DNA of 15,889 nt from CAZWUZ01 sp964637655 [NCBI: uncultured bacterium]. Its GTDB lineage: Bacteria > DAOPZR01. Positions 7,086 to 13,784 of the stretch are shown here, piece after piece; position 1 is the stretch's first letter, and each line of letters opens with the position of its first letter. The notes beneath the pieces were generated by a model. It was not told where the DNA came from and ran no database searches. It worked only from the letters and a program-made list of their open reading frames with translations. The translations under genes were made by a program, and so were the position numbers. The stretch spans positions 1-15,889 of the forward strand of contig CAZWUZ010000052.1 in the NCBI GenBank assembly GCA_964637655.1, read 5' to 3'.

Positions 7086-8246
7086 TCAGCCGTCGGCCGC
7101 CGCGAGTAGTTCGTCCAGTTTCGCCAGCAGGGCGCTGTTGTCCTGCTGCGGATGCTCCCGGGTGTATTGCGCGAGATTTGCCCGGTATTCCGGAAGACGG
7201 GAACGGAATTCGTTCAGGTGCGTGCGGAAACCGCCCGGGTCCCGCGCCACCTGTTTCCCGTCGCAGTGCAGGCCGTAACCGAGTTGCTCGAGGTAGAGCG
7301 CGTTGAGTGTCTGTTCAAACTGCCCGTCGAGCGGCAGCGAGAGGACGGGCTTGCCCAGGTGTACCGCTTCGCTCATCAGCGAGAACCCGCCGCCGGTGAC
7401 GACCGCGGCAGCGCGGGTGAAGTCGGCGAAAAAGAGATCCCGGTCGCGCGGCTTGATACGCAGGTGGCGGTATCTGCCCGCGAACCGCTGCGGGTCGAAA
7501 CCGTAGACAGTGCAGGGAATGCCGGCGGCTTCGAGCGCGTCGAGCAGCGGCACGAAGGTGGCGGAGGTGTGGTAGACCAGCAGTTCGTCACCCGTCATGA
7601 CCTGCCCGGTGCGGAGGTCTCTGCCCGCCTGGAAAATCTCCTCGCGCAGGATGGGTGGGAACAGGAACGTGTTGTCTGCGCACTCCGGGCGCAGCGGCGG
7701 GTAGAAAAAGGTGGTGACGAGGTAGTGCGTGCTGCGATGCACCTTTGCCTCCGTGATGGCGGCGGCGAGCAGGCGGTCGAACCCGTACTGCGCGGGGATG
7801 TGCAGGGCGCGATGGTCGCAGCGGGTGATGATGCTCATATTGTCGATGTTGATGACCGGGAGCCCCTTCCAGCGGCCGTAGCGGTGAGCCATGGTCTCGA
7901 AGTCGGTGACCACCGCGTCGAACGCCTGCTCCGGGATGGCATTGATGGCGTTCAACGCCTGCAATTCCCGGAAGTTGATCACCGCTGCCGAGGGGATGCT
8001 GCGCAGCAGCGAGACGACCGTATCGAGCCGGTCGACCCGATTGCCCGCGTATTTCATGAACAGGCCGCGGATCTCGTCCACCCGCACGGCATGCTCGTCA
8101 CGGAAGGCGGCGCGCAGGTACGGCTCCGCTTTGCCCGAGGCAAGTATGACCAGCCGGTGCCCCCGCGCCAGCAGGTGGCGGATGACCGCCTCCGAGCGCG
8201 TCGCGTGTCCCATCCCCTCGCCTACCACCCCGTAAAGCAGATTCAT
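7086..8246 (-). CDS. GT-B glycosyltransferase, MJ1255/VC2487-like
   Basis: The start at ATG 8246 gives 386 residues; GGGGAGAG lies a few bases upstream. The first residues, [18 protein letters not shown], are the Rossmann nucleotide-fold loop typical of GT-B enzymes of the MurG/UDP-glucuronosyltransferase type. Residues 284-325 hold the donor-sugar site signature: [38 protein letters not shown]. This combination is, from memory, that of the poorly characterised MJ1255/VC2487 glycosyltransferase group. No signal peptide or membrane span is seen, so it is cytosolic and probably acts on a nucleotide-sugar at the inner membrane face. Acceptor unknown. It lies downstream of the methyltransferase on the same strand, with a 73-base gap that carries its own promoter-like elements and DnaA boxes. 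Confidence 0.85.
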   Translation of the reverse strand: MNLLYGVVGEGMGHATRSEAVIRHLLARGHRLVILASGKAEPYLRAAFRDEHAVRVDEIRGLFMKYAGNRVDRLDTVVSLLRSIPSAAVINFRELQALNAINAIPEQAFDAVVTDFETMAHRYGRWKGLPVINIDNMSIITRCDHRALHIPAQYGFDRLLAAAITEAKVHRSTHYLVTTFFYPPLRPECADNTFLFPPILREEIFQAGRDLRTGQVMTGDELLVYHTSATFVPLLDALEAAGIPCTVYGFDPQRFAGRYRHLRIKPRDRDLFFADFTRAAAVVTGGGFSLMSEAVHLGKPVLSLPLDGQFEQTLNALYLEQLGYGLHCDGKQVARDPGGFRTHLNEFRSRLPEYRANLAQYTREHPQQDNSALLAKLDELLAAADG

Positions 8247-8292
8247 TTCTGTCTCTCCCCCCCTACCAGGCGTCAAAATAATGACGGATTTT

Positions 8293-8313
8293 TGTGGATA
8301 ACTCTGTGGATAA
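8293..8313 (-). promoter_or_regulatory. Two perfect DnaA boxes, same orientation
   Basis: On the minus strand TTATCCACA occurs at 8293-8301 and again at 8305-8313, start to start 12 bases apart. Both match the strongest DnaA-box consensus exactly. They lie in the gap between the methyltransferase stop and the glycosyltransferase start, next to an AT-rich patch (8275-8293) in otherwise GC-rich DNA. No dnaA, dnaN or rpmH is visible in the window. Confidence 0.65.
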
Positions 8314-8323
8314 CCTGTGTCAA
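8295..8323 (-). promoter_or_regulatory. Possible promoter of the glycosyltransferase, overlapped by DnaA boxes
   Basis: A perfect TTGACA on the minus strand (8318-8323) contains the TGA stop of the methyltransferase gene. A 17-base spacer leads to TATCCA (8295-8300), a poor -10. The spacer and the -10 are exactly where the two DnaA boxes lie, so a bound DnaA would compete with RNA polymerase. The weak -10 lowers confidence. Confidence 0.4.
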
Positions 8324-9003
8324 TGTGTCAGTATGGCCCCTTCCTTGGCCCCTTCCTTTCGCGCGATAATTACTCTGCTGGCATGATGTTGCACAGCCAG
8401 CGGGGACGGGGAATGATTGATTGTCTTGCGGTGCCAGAAGCAGATATGGGTGGGGTCGAGGGTATAGTACCAGTTGTCGGCGAATTGCTGCAGGTCATGC
8501 CAGCACTCGGTCATCAGCACGAGGAGGCCGCCCGGGGAAACTGTTTCACACAAGTGCAGAAACTCGGCGCGCGGGTCGCGGAAATGCTCGATGACCTCGG
8601 TGGCAAAGACGGCGTCGAAGGTGCCGGCCGGCAGGTCGGGAAAGAAGAGCGGGTCGAAATCAGCGCAGGCAAAGCCGCGCGCGCGCAGCAGGCCCGAGAG
8701 CACCGGCGTATGCCCGCAGCCGTAATCGAGGCAGCGCGCGCCCGGCGCGAGGTGCGGCAGCGCGGGGAGCAGCGCGCGTTCGAGGAAGGCGACATAGCGC
8801 GGGTCGTCGGCGCGGTTGTTATGCTGCAGGTAGCGGGCGCGGGCTTCTTCGATGGTCGGATGCTGCGCCGGGTCGACGGTGACGATCTGGCAGCGCGGGC
8901 AATGCTGCAGCCGCCGCGGCAGCGTGCCGGCAGGTACCGGCACGGTTTCCGCCTGCCCGCAGAAGCGGCAGCACTCACCCGGGGCTGGAACGGTCGCGGT
9001 CAC
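8320..9003 (-). CDS. Class I SAM methyltransferase with N-terminal zinc ribbon
   Basis: I prefer the GTG start at 9003 (227 residues): the next residues lead straight into the zinc ribbon, and the longer ATG form from 9057 would begin inside repeat DNA. Neither has a clear Shine-Dalgarno. Cysteines C12/C15 and C35/C38 form two CxxC knuckles. LDYGCGHTP (92-100) is the SAM-binding glycine loop, ADFDP (114-118) the next acidic strand, and ATEVIEHF (134-141) the following motif. DPTHICFW (183-190) matches a DPTHVCFF signature I recall from a family of small uncharacterised methyltransferases with this zinc ribbon. The substrate is unknown; glycan or lipid methylation is a guess from neighbours. 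The C-terminus ends in a duplicated KEGA encoded by a perfect 12-bp tandem repeat (8335-8358). Its 5' end lies in the 38-bp repeat array. Confidence 0.75.
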   Translation of the reverse strand: MTATVPAPGECCRFCGQAETVPVPAGTLPRRLQHCPRCQIVTVDPAQHPTIEEARARYLQHNNRADDPRYVAFLERALLPALPHLAPGARCLDYGCGHTPVLSGLLRARGFACADFDPLFFPDLPAGTFDAVFATEVIEHFRDPRAEFLHLCETVSPGGLLVLMTECWHDLQQFADNWYYTLDPTHICFWHRKTINHSPSPLAVQHHASRVIIARKEGAKEGAILTH

Positions 9004-9250
9004 GCGGCGTCTATCCCGTGGACGGAAACGGAGGCCGTCACGTTGTGTCCGTCCCATGGGCGGTGACAGTGACGGTCATGCTGTGTCCGTCCTAAGAAGG
9101 GGAACAGAGATGGTCGCGCTGCGTTTGTTCCGTGAACGGAAACGGTGGCAGTCACGCTGCGTCCGTCGCGTGAACCGGAATGGTGATGGTCACGCTGTTT
9201 CCGTCCCCTGGGCGGGAACAGTGACGGTCATGCTGTGCCCGTCGGTCGCG
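8985..9250. repeat. Seven tandem 38-bp degenerate repeats
   Basis: Units start at 8985, 9023, 9061, 9099, 9137, 9175 and 9213, each exactly 38 bp with no spacers. On the plus strand they share a core like CGGAACGGTGACGGTCACG followed by CTGTGTCCGTC. The unit ends and starts often form imperfect palindromes, for example TTCCGT-GA-ACGGAA across 9129-9143. The array begins inside the 5' end of the methyltransferase gene and ends inside the 3' end of the metallo-hydrolase gene. 38 is not a multiple of three, so the array is not a protein repeat. Confidence 0.85.
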
Positions 9251-10848
9251 GCGGCCGCGGTCGCGCCGGCCACGGCAAAATCGTCCGCGATTTCCGCCAG
9301 CCGCGCGGGGGGGAGCGCCACGCCGGCAGCAACGGTGAAGCCGGCGGCGGCGGGATGCACGGTTATCGCCTGCGCCTGCTGCGCGGCATAAGCGAGGCAG
9401 AGTTCGTCGAAGGCATGGGCGAAACGTTCGGCATCGAGCAGCGCCGGCAGCGCGGGCGGCACGTCGACAGTAAAGCGAAGGCGCTGCAGCGGGTCGGTGG
9501 CGGCGAGGCGCTGCGCCAGCACGGCGCTGAACGCGGCGGCATCGTCGGCAACCGCGAGCAGGTCGGCACCCTGCTGCCGGTACGCATGCGCGGCGGCGGT
9601 GTCGCGCACGAGCGCGGCAGCGTCGGCCGGGGCGCGGGTGACGGTGCGCGGCAGGCCGCGCACGTCGGCGAAACAGTCGTCGAGCCGCAGCTGCAGGCGA
9701 CGGAGCAGGCGCACGTCGAGGAAGGGGCGCAGTTCGTCACGGGCGAGCAGCGCGGCCAGCCGGCGCAGGGCGTTGAGGATGGTGACGACGCAGGCGACGC
9801 GCAGCGTTTCGCCGCGGGCGAAGGTGTCGAGCGCGGCGGCCAGTTCGTCGAGGATGCTGTCGAGCAGCGCATAATCGACGGCGGTGTCGAGGGCGGCGGC
9901 GGCTTCCGCCTCCCCGAGTTCCGCGAGTAGTCCCTGCGCGAACTGCAGGCGCGCGGCGACCGCGGTGACGGTGCGCTGCAGCTGACCGGCACAGCGCACG
10001 GTGGCGGCCACGGTGACCTCGAGCTGCGCGGTGTCGAAGCGCTGCGGGTCGGGCTGGCGTTCCACCTGTGCCCGCGCGCGGCGCAGCAGCTGCCGCACCT
10101 TGTCACCCGGCATGACCGCGGCATGCGCGGCGAGCACGTACGGTGAGGGCTGCGTCTCGAGCAGCAACATGGCGGCGGCCGCGGTCTGCAGGTAGGCGGC
10201 GCGGTCCCAGCCGACGATGCCGGCGATGACGGGGTTGGCGGCATAGGTCAGGTCGCCCGTCAGGCAGAGCGGGCCGCAGGTGATGAGGACGCTGTCGGGA
10301 CTGTGCCCCGGTGCGGCATGCAGTGTGAGTGCGAGCCCATGCCCGCGCAGTTCATGTCGTGGGAGTCCGCAGGGGGCGTCGGCGACAGGCGATACCTGCC
10401 AGTCGACATGGGGAGCAGCACCGGCGAAGAGGGGGAGCGCAACGTCAACGCGCGGGGCGGGACGGTCGAAGAGCGCCGCCTGGGTGAGCGCGGCATCGCC
10501 GTCGCGCAGGGGGACAACCGCGGCCTGGTGCGCGGCCACGGTGTCCTGCGGCCGCACGAGTCCGGTTTCCCGGTCGAGCGCGGCGCTGTGGTCGCAATGG
10601 CAATGCGTGAGCAGGAAGAGGCGCGGCAGTGCGGCACAGTCGGGTGCGTCGAGCGGGGCGCGCACGCGCCCGGTATTGGCGCTGCTCCCCGGGTCGATGC
10701 AGACGATACCCGCAGACGTGCGGAGCAGCAACGTGGTGACGGCGAAGGGCTCCGCCGCGGGTGACAGCAGGAAACACTGCGTACCGGGCACCTGCGGCAG
10801 CGGCTGCCACGTGTCGAACACCAGCGCGGGGAAGGCAGTGCCATCCAT
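9190..10848 (-). CDS. Metallo-beta-lactamase-fold hydrolase with long helical/degenerate kinase-like C-terminus
   Basis: ATG 10848 gives 552 residues; sequence upstream of it is promoter DNA. Residues about 1-250 are an MBL-fold hydrolase: THCHCDHS (81-88) is the HxHxDH metal motif, H182 (AAPGHSPDS), D199 (CLTGDLTY) and H242 (AAHAAVMPG) complete a dinuclear site. Such enzymes hydrolyse thioesters, phosphodiesters, lactones or similar; substrate unknown. Residues about 290-450 are Ala/Leu/Arg-rich helices. Residues about 455-550 resemble a worn histidine-kinase ATPase domain: VDVPPALPALLDAERFAHAF looks like the segment before the N-box, and TDGHSMTVTVPA like the last strand, but the N-box Asn, the DxGxG and the GxGxG lid are absent. 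There is no obvious phospho-acceptor histidine. The last codons lie in the 38-bp repeats. The MBL call is firm; the kinase resemblance is tentative. Confidence 0.8.
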   Translation of the reverse strand: MDGTAFPALVFDTWQPLPQVPGTQCFLLSPAAEPFAVTTLLLRTSAGIVCIDPGSSANTGRVRAPLDAPDCAALPRLFLLTHCHCDHSAALDRETGLVRPQDTVAAHQAAVVPLRDGDAALTQAALFDRPAPRVDVALPLFAGAAPHVDWQVSPVADAPCGLPRHELRGHGLALTLHAAPGHSPDSVLITCGPLCLTGDLTYAANPVIAGIVGWDRAAYLQTAAAAMLLLETQPSPYVLAAHAAVMPGDKVRQLLRRARAQVERQPDPQRFDTAQLEVTVAATVRCAGQLQRTVTAVAARLQFAQGLLAELGEAEAAAALDTAVDYALLDSILDELAAALDTFARGETLRVACVVTILNALRRLAALLARDELRPFLDVRLLRRLQLRLDDCFADVRGLPRTVTRAPADAAALVRDTAAAHAYRQQGADLLAVADDAAAFSAVLAQRLAATDPLQRLRFTVDVPPALPALLDAERFAHAFDELCLAYAAQQAQAITVHPAAAGFTVAAGVALPPARLAEIADDFAVAGATAAAATDGHSMTVTVPAQGTETA

Positions 10849-10855
10849 GGTCGCG

Positions 10856-10884
10856 ATTGTAGCACGCGCGGCGCGTGGCAACAA
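10856..10884 (-). promoter_or_regulatory. Promoter of the MBL-fold gene, apparently leaderless
   Basis: On the minus strand TTGTTG (10879-10884) and TACAAT (10856-10861) are 17 bases apart. Only seven bases separate the -10 box from ATG 10848, so the transcript would begin at or next to the start codon. No Shine-Dalgarno is present, in agreement with leaderless translation. Confidence 0.6.
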
Positions 10885-10901
10885 CAGCAGAGAACGCCGG
10901 C

Positions 10902-10930
10902 TTGACAGCGTCGGGCCGGCAGCGTACGCT
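10902..10930 (+). promoter_or_regulatory. Promoter of the CapA-like lipoprotein gene, near-leaderless
   Basis: TTGACA (10902-10907) and TACGCT (10925-10930) are 17 bases apart. The ATG at 10941 is ten bases beyond the -10 box, so the leader would be about four bases or fewer. There is no Shine-Dalgarno. Its -35 is 17 bases from the -35 of the divergent MBL promoter, so the two face away from each other. Confidence 0.65.
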
Positions 10931-10940
10931 TGCCGCCACC

Positions 10941-12149
10941 ATGAGCATACTGCGCCTGTTTCTGATCGTGCTGCTGCTGGCGGGGGCGGGATGTGCCCGC
11001 GCACCGGAGCCGACCGGAGTGCCTGTCGTGCCACACGAGGCGACGGGGACGCTGACGCTGCTCGGTGATGTCATCGTGCATACGCCGGTGGCGGCGGCGG
11101 CGTTCGACCGGCGGTCCGGCGACTACGATTTCCGCCCGATGTTCGCCCCCGTGCGCGAGCGGCTCAGCGCGGCGCACCTGACGACCGCAGTGCTGGAAAC
11201 CCCGGTCTCCGACACCGGCCAGCGGGTGACGGGGTTCCCGCTGTTCAACGCGCCGCGGCGTATCGCGGACGCGCTGCAGTGGGCGGGGGTCGACCTCGTC
11301 TTCACCGCGACCAACCACTCACTCGACCGCGGCGAGGCGGGTATCGTGCGCACGCTGCGCTACCTCGATGAACTTGGACTGCCGCACACGGGGACGCGCC
11401 TGCGCGCGCCGGCGCCCCCGTTCGTCATTCTCCCCGGGGGCGGGCTGCAGTTCGGTTTTGTCAGCTACACCACCGCCACCAACGGGCTGCCGGTGCCCGA
11501 CGGCAAGCCGTGGCTGGTCAACCTGCTCGGGGAGACGAACGCGGCGGCGGATATCGCGGCGGCGCGCGCGGCGGGGGCGGACGTCATCGTCGCCGCCCTG
11601 CATGCCGGCTGGGAGTACCAGCGGCTGCCGTCCGACGTGCAGGAAGCGGCGGTGCAGGCGCTCATCGACGCGGGGGCGGACATCATCACCGGCAGCCACG
11701 TGCACGTGGTGCAGCCGTGGGAACTGCGCGTGGCGCGCGACCCGCAGACGGGGGCGCGGCGTACGGTCTTCGTCGCGTGGTCGCTGGGCAACCTGCTCTC
11801 CAACCAGTACTGGCGCTACTCCGACTACGGGCTGGCGGTAACGCTGCAGGCGCGCAAACGGGCGGACGGAACGCTGCACCTGACGGTGCGCGAGGTTGTG
11901 CCGCTCTGGGTGCAGCGCGACGGCGGCCGCGGCTACCTGCTGCGCGATGTGGGCACGGCTGACGCGGGGGACACGGCGCTGCCGGCGGCGGCGCAGCGGC
12001 GGATGGCGGAGATCCGCGTCGAAGTGACGGGGCTGATGCGCCACTGGGAAACAGCGGCGCGACTGCCGCTGCACCCCGATACTGCCCCGCCGCCGCCTTT
12101 GGTGCGCACGGCCTCCCCGCCCCCCTCCTTGACGCGCAGCGACGGGTAA
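10941..12149 (+). CDS. CapA-family (PGA_cap) lipoprotein, metallophosphatase-like
   Basis: The protein has 402 residues. MSILRL and a hydrophobic run end at AGAGC, giving a lipobox with lipid-bearing C18; the -3 residue is Gly, so it is not the classical LAGC. Residues about 35-300 match the CapA/PgsA fold, a calcineurin-like phosphoesterase relative: LTLLGDV (38-44), TNHSLDRG (124-131) and GSHVHVVQPWE (251-261) are the metal-site motifs. In poly-gamma-glutamate makers CapA takes part in polymer synthesis or export; many bacterial homologues have no known substrate. No capB or capC accompanies it, so a capsule role is not supported here. A proline-rich tail (PPPPL, SPPPSL) ends the protein. 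The start follows a promoter with almost no leader. Its 3' end contains the -35 box of the permease promoter. Confidence 0.85.
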   Translation: MSILRLFLIVLLLAGAGCARAPEPTGVPVVPHEATGTLTLLGDVIVHTPVAAAAFDRRSGDYDFRPMFAPVRERLSAAHLTTAVLETPVSDTGQRVTGFPLFNAPRRIADALQWAGVDLVFTATNHSLDRGEAGIVRTLRYLDELGLPHTGTRLRAPAPPFVILPGGGLQFGFVSYTTATNGLPVPDGKPWLVNLLGETNAAADIAAARAAGADVIVAALHAGWEYQRLPSDVQEAAVQALIDAGADIITGSHVHVVQPWELRVARDPQTGARRTVFVAWSLGNLLSNQYWRYSDYGLAVTLQARKRADGTLHLTVREVVPLWVQRDGGRGYLLRDVGTADAGDTALPAAAQRRMAEIRVEVTGLMRHWETAARLPLHPDTAPPPPLVRTASPPPSLTRSDG

Positions 12150-12157
12150 CCTATTAT
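12129..12157 (+). promoter_or_regulatory. Sigma-70-type promoter for the NCS2 permease
   Basis: TTGACG (12129-12134) and TATTAT (12152-12157) are 17 bases apart; transcription would start near 12164. The -35 lies inside the end of the capA-like gene. The short leader begins with a GC hairpin, CGGGC (12164-12168), loop TACT, GCCCG (12173-12177), directly before the ribosome site GGAG (12179-12182). Confidence 0.75.
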
Positions 12158-12188
12158 CACTGCCGGGCTACTGCCCGTGGAGAAGACC

Positions 12189-13487
12189 ATGAACCAGACA
12201 GAGGCCTGCGCCCGCAGGGTTATCCAGGTGGAGGAACGGCCGCCGCTGCACCAGGCGCTGCCGCTGAGTTTCCAGCATCTCTTCGCCATGTTCGGCGCCT
12301 CGGTGCTCGTCCCGTTCCTGTTCAAGATCGACGCGGCGACGGTGCTGATGATGAACGGCATCGGCACGCTCATCTATATCTTCATCACGCAGGGGAAGAT
12401 CCCCGCGTTCCTCGGCTCGAGTTTCGCCTTCCTCTCGCCCGCGTTCGTGGTGATCGCGGCGCAGGGGGGCGGCGACTTCGGCTACCGGCACGCGCTGGGC
12501 GGGTTCATCGCCTCGGGACTGCTGTTCATGGGTTTCGCGCTGATCATCAGGTACGCGGGGATCGGGTGGATCAACGTGCTCATTCCGCCGGCGGCGATGG
12601 GGGCGGTGGTCGCCATCATCGGGCTGGAACTGGCGCCGGTGGCGGCAAAGATGGCGGGGCTGGTGCAGGATGCGAACAACCCGGCGCTTTACCTTGCGCC
12701 AAAGGCGCTGGCGGTTTCACTGTCGACGCTGACGGTGGTGGTGCTCGGCTCGGTGGCGCTGCGCGGCTTCCTCGCGGCCATCCCCATCCTCATCGGGGTC
12801 ATCTGGGGCTACGGGCTGTCGCTGGCGCTCGGACTGGTTGATTTCACCGCGGTGCACGCGGCCCCGTGGTTCGCCCTGCCGACGTACTACCGCCCCGAGT
12901 TCAGCTGGGCGGCGATCATCACCATCGTCCCGGCGACGCTGGTGGTCATCACCGAGCATATCGGGCACCTGATTGTCACGGGGAACATCATCGGGCGCGA
13001 CCTGCCGCGCGATCCGGGCCTCTTCCGCTCACTGACCGGCGACGGCTTGTCGACGACGATCTCGGGGTTCATGGGCTCGGTGCCGACCACCACCTACGGC
13101 GAGAACATCGGCGTGCTCGCCATCACGAAGGTGTACAGCGTCTGGGTTATCGGCGGGGCGGCGGTCATCTCGCTGGGCATCGCGTTTATCGGCAAACTCT
13201 CGGCGCTGATTGCCACCATCCCGCTGCCGGTGATGGGGGGCATCTGCCTCGTGCTGTTCGGGGTCATTGCCGCCTCGGGGATCCGCATGCTGGTGGAGAA
13301 AAAGGTCGACTACTCGCGTCCGCGCAACATGGTGCTGACCGCGGTGACGTTTGTCGTCGGACTGTGCGGGGCGCACCTGCAACTCGGCGCCGCGTCGCTG
13401 GCCGGCATGGCGCTGGCCACGGTTACCGCGATGGTGCTCGGACTGGTGTTCTTCGTCCTGGACAAACTGCACCTGACGTGTGACTGA
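12189..13487 (+). CDS. uraA: NCS2-family uracil-type permease
   Basis: ATG 12189 follows GGAG (12179-12182) by six bases and gives 432 residues, normal for this family; the GTG at 12177 is less likely. The protein imports a nucleobase, most likely uracil, by proton symport through the inner membrane. About fourteen hydrophobic segments are present. E256 within TEHIGH (255-260) corresponds to the substrate-binding acid of UraA (E241), and ENIGVLAITK (305-314) matches the NAT signature [QEP]NxGxxxxT[RKG], with E305 corresponding to UraA E290. The gene has its own promoter, overlapping the end of the capA-like gene. No upp or other pyrimidine gene is next to it, and no PyrR-type leader is seen. 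Uracil is preferred over xanthine from the ENIG motif; substrate is inferred. Confidence 0.9.
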   Translation: MNQTEACARRVIQVEERPPLHQALPLSFQHLFAMFGASVLVPFLFKIDAATVLMMNGIGTLIYIFITQGKIPAFLGSSFAFLSPAFVVIAAQGGGDFGYRHALGGFIASGLLFMGFALIIRYAGIGWINVLIPPAAMGAVVAIIGLELAPVAAKMAGLVQDANNPALYLAPKALAVSLSTLTVVVLGSVALRGFLAAIPILIGVIWGYGLSLALGLVDFTAVHAAPWFALPTYYRPEFSWAAIITIVPATLVVITEHIGHLIVTGNIIGRDLPRDPGLFRSLTGDGLSTTISGFMGSVPTTTYGENIGVLAITKVYSVWVIGGAAVISLGIAFIGKLSALIATIPLPVMGGICLVLFGVIAASGIRMLVEKKVDYSRPRNMVLTAVTFVVGLCGAHLQLGAASLAGMALATVTAMVLGLVFFVLDKLHLTCD

Positions 13488-13490
13488 GGG

Positions 13491-13721
13491 TCAGCGGGTG
13501 ACGACGGGCGGGGTGCCCGGCGGGTGCATGTAGGGCAACTGGTCGCGGTGGCGCAACGGCTCGACGAGGATGGCGAAGGCAAGGAGCGCGAACAACACGG
13601 CGAGCGTGGCCGTGAGCATCCATGACGGCAGGCCGGCATTGAGTGACGGACGGCGATGCCGCTGCCGGCGTGTGTACCAGTTGCGGAATCCCGCGGGTGC
13701 CGCGCGCAACCATGGCGCCAT
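13491..13721 (-). CDS. Small single-span membrane protein, 76 aa
   Basis: The start at ATG 13721 is supported by an ideal ribosome site, AAGGAGG, nine bases upstream on the minus strand. The protein has 76 residues: a basic N-terminal part (residues 11-25, six arginines), one membrane helix (residues about 34-54, WMLTATLAVLFALLAFAILV) and a short Pro/His-containing tail. The positive-inside rule places the N-terminus in the cytoplasm. No family is recognised. It ends three bases after the permease stop, convergent with it, and is divergent from the glycosyltransferase at 13785. It could be an accessory of that enzyme, but only position argues for this. The strong Shine-Dalgarno is the best evidence that it is a real gene. 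Confidence 0.65.
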   Translation of the reverse strand: MAPWLRAAPAGFRNWYTRRQRHRRPSLNAGLPSWMLTATLAVLFALLAFAILVEPLRHRDQLPYMHPPGTPPVVTR

Positions 13722-13746
13722 CTGCCGCCACCTCCTTACCTTGTAT

Positions 13747-13762
13747 GTCGGCAGCTGCCGGC
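13747..13762. promoter_or_regulatory. Palindrome between divergent genes, possible operator
   Basis: CGGCAGCTGCCG (13749-13760) is a perfect 12-bp palindrome; two more bases on each side extend it to 16 bp with one mismatched pair. It lies 25 bases before the membrane-protein start and 22 before the glycosyltransferase start, where a regulator could control both. Confidence 0.35.
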
Positions 13763-13784
13763 GGAAAGTTGATAACTGCCCACA

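Noticed and set aside
8275-8323. Chromosomal replication origin
   Set aside because: Only two DnaA boxes, no dnaA, dnaN, rpmH, parAB or gidA nearby, and no long AT-rich unwinding region. Kept as DnaA boxes only.
4063-9003. Defence island built around topo VI
   Set aside because: The topo VI genes carry all catalytic residues and no nuclease, restriction or toxin gene is next to them; the neighbours are ordinary enzymes.
8985-9250. CRISPR array
   Set aside because: The 38-bp units are directly adjacent and degenerate, with no unique spacers and no cas genes nearby.
10941-13487. Poly-gamma-glutamate capsule locus
   Set aside because: Only a CapA-like protein is present; no capB or capC, and the neighbour is a nucleobase permease.
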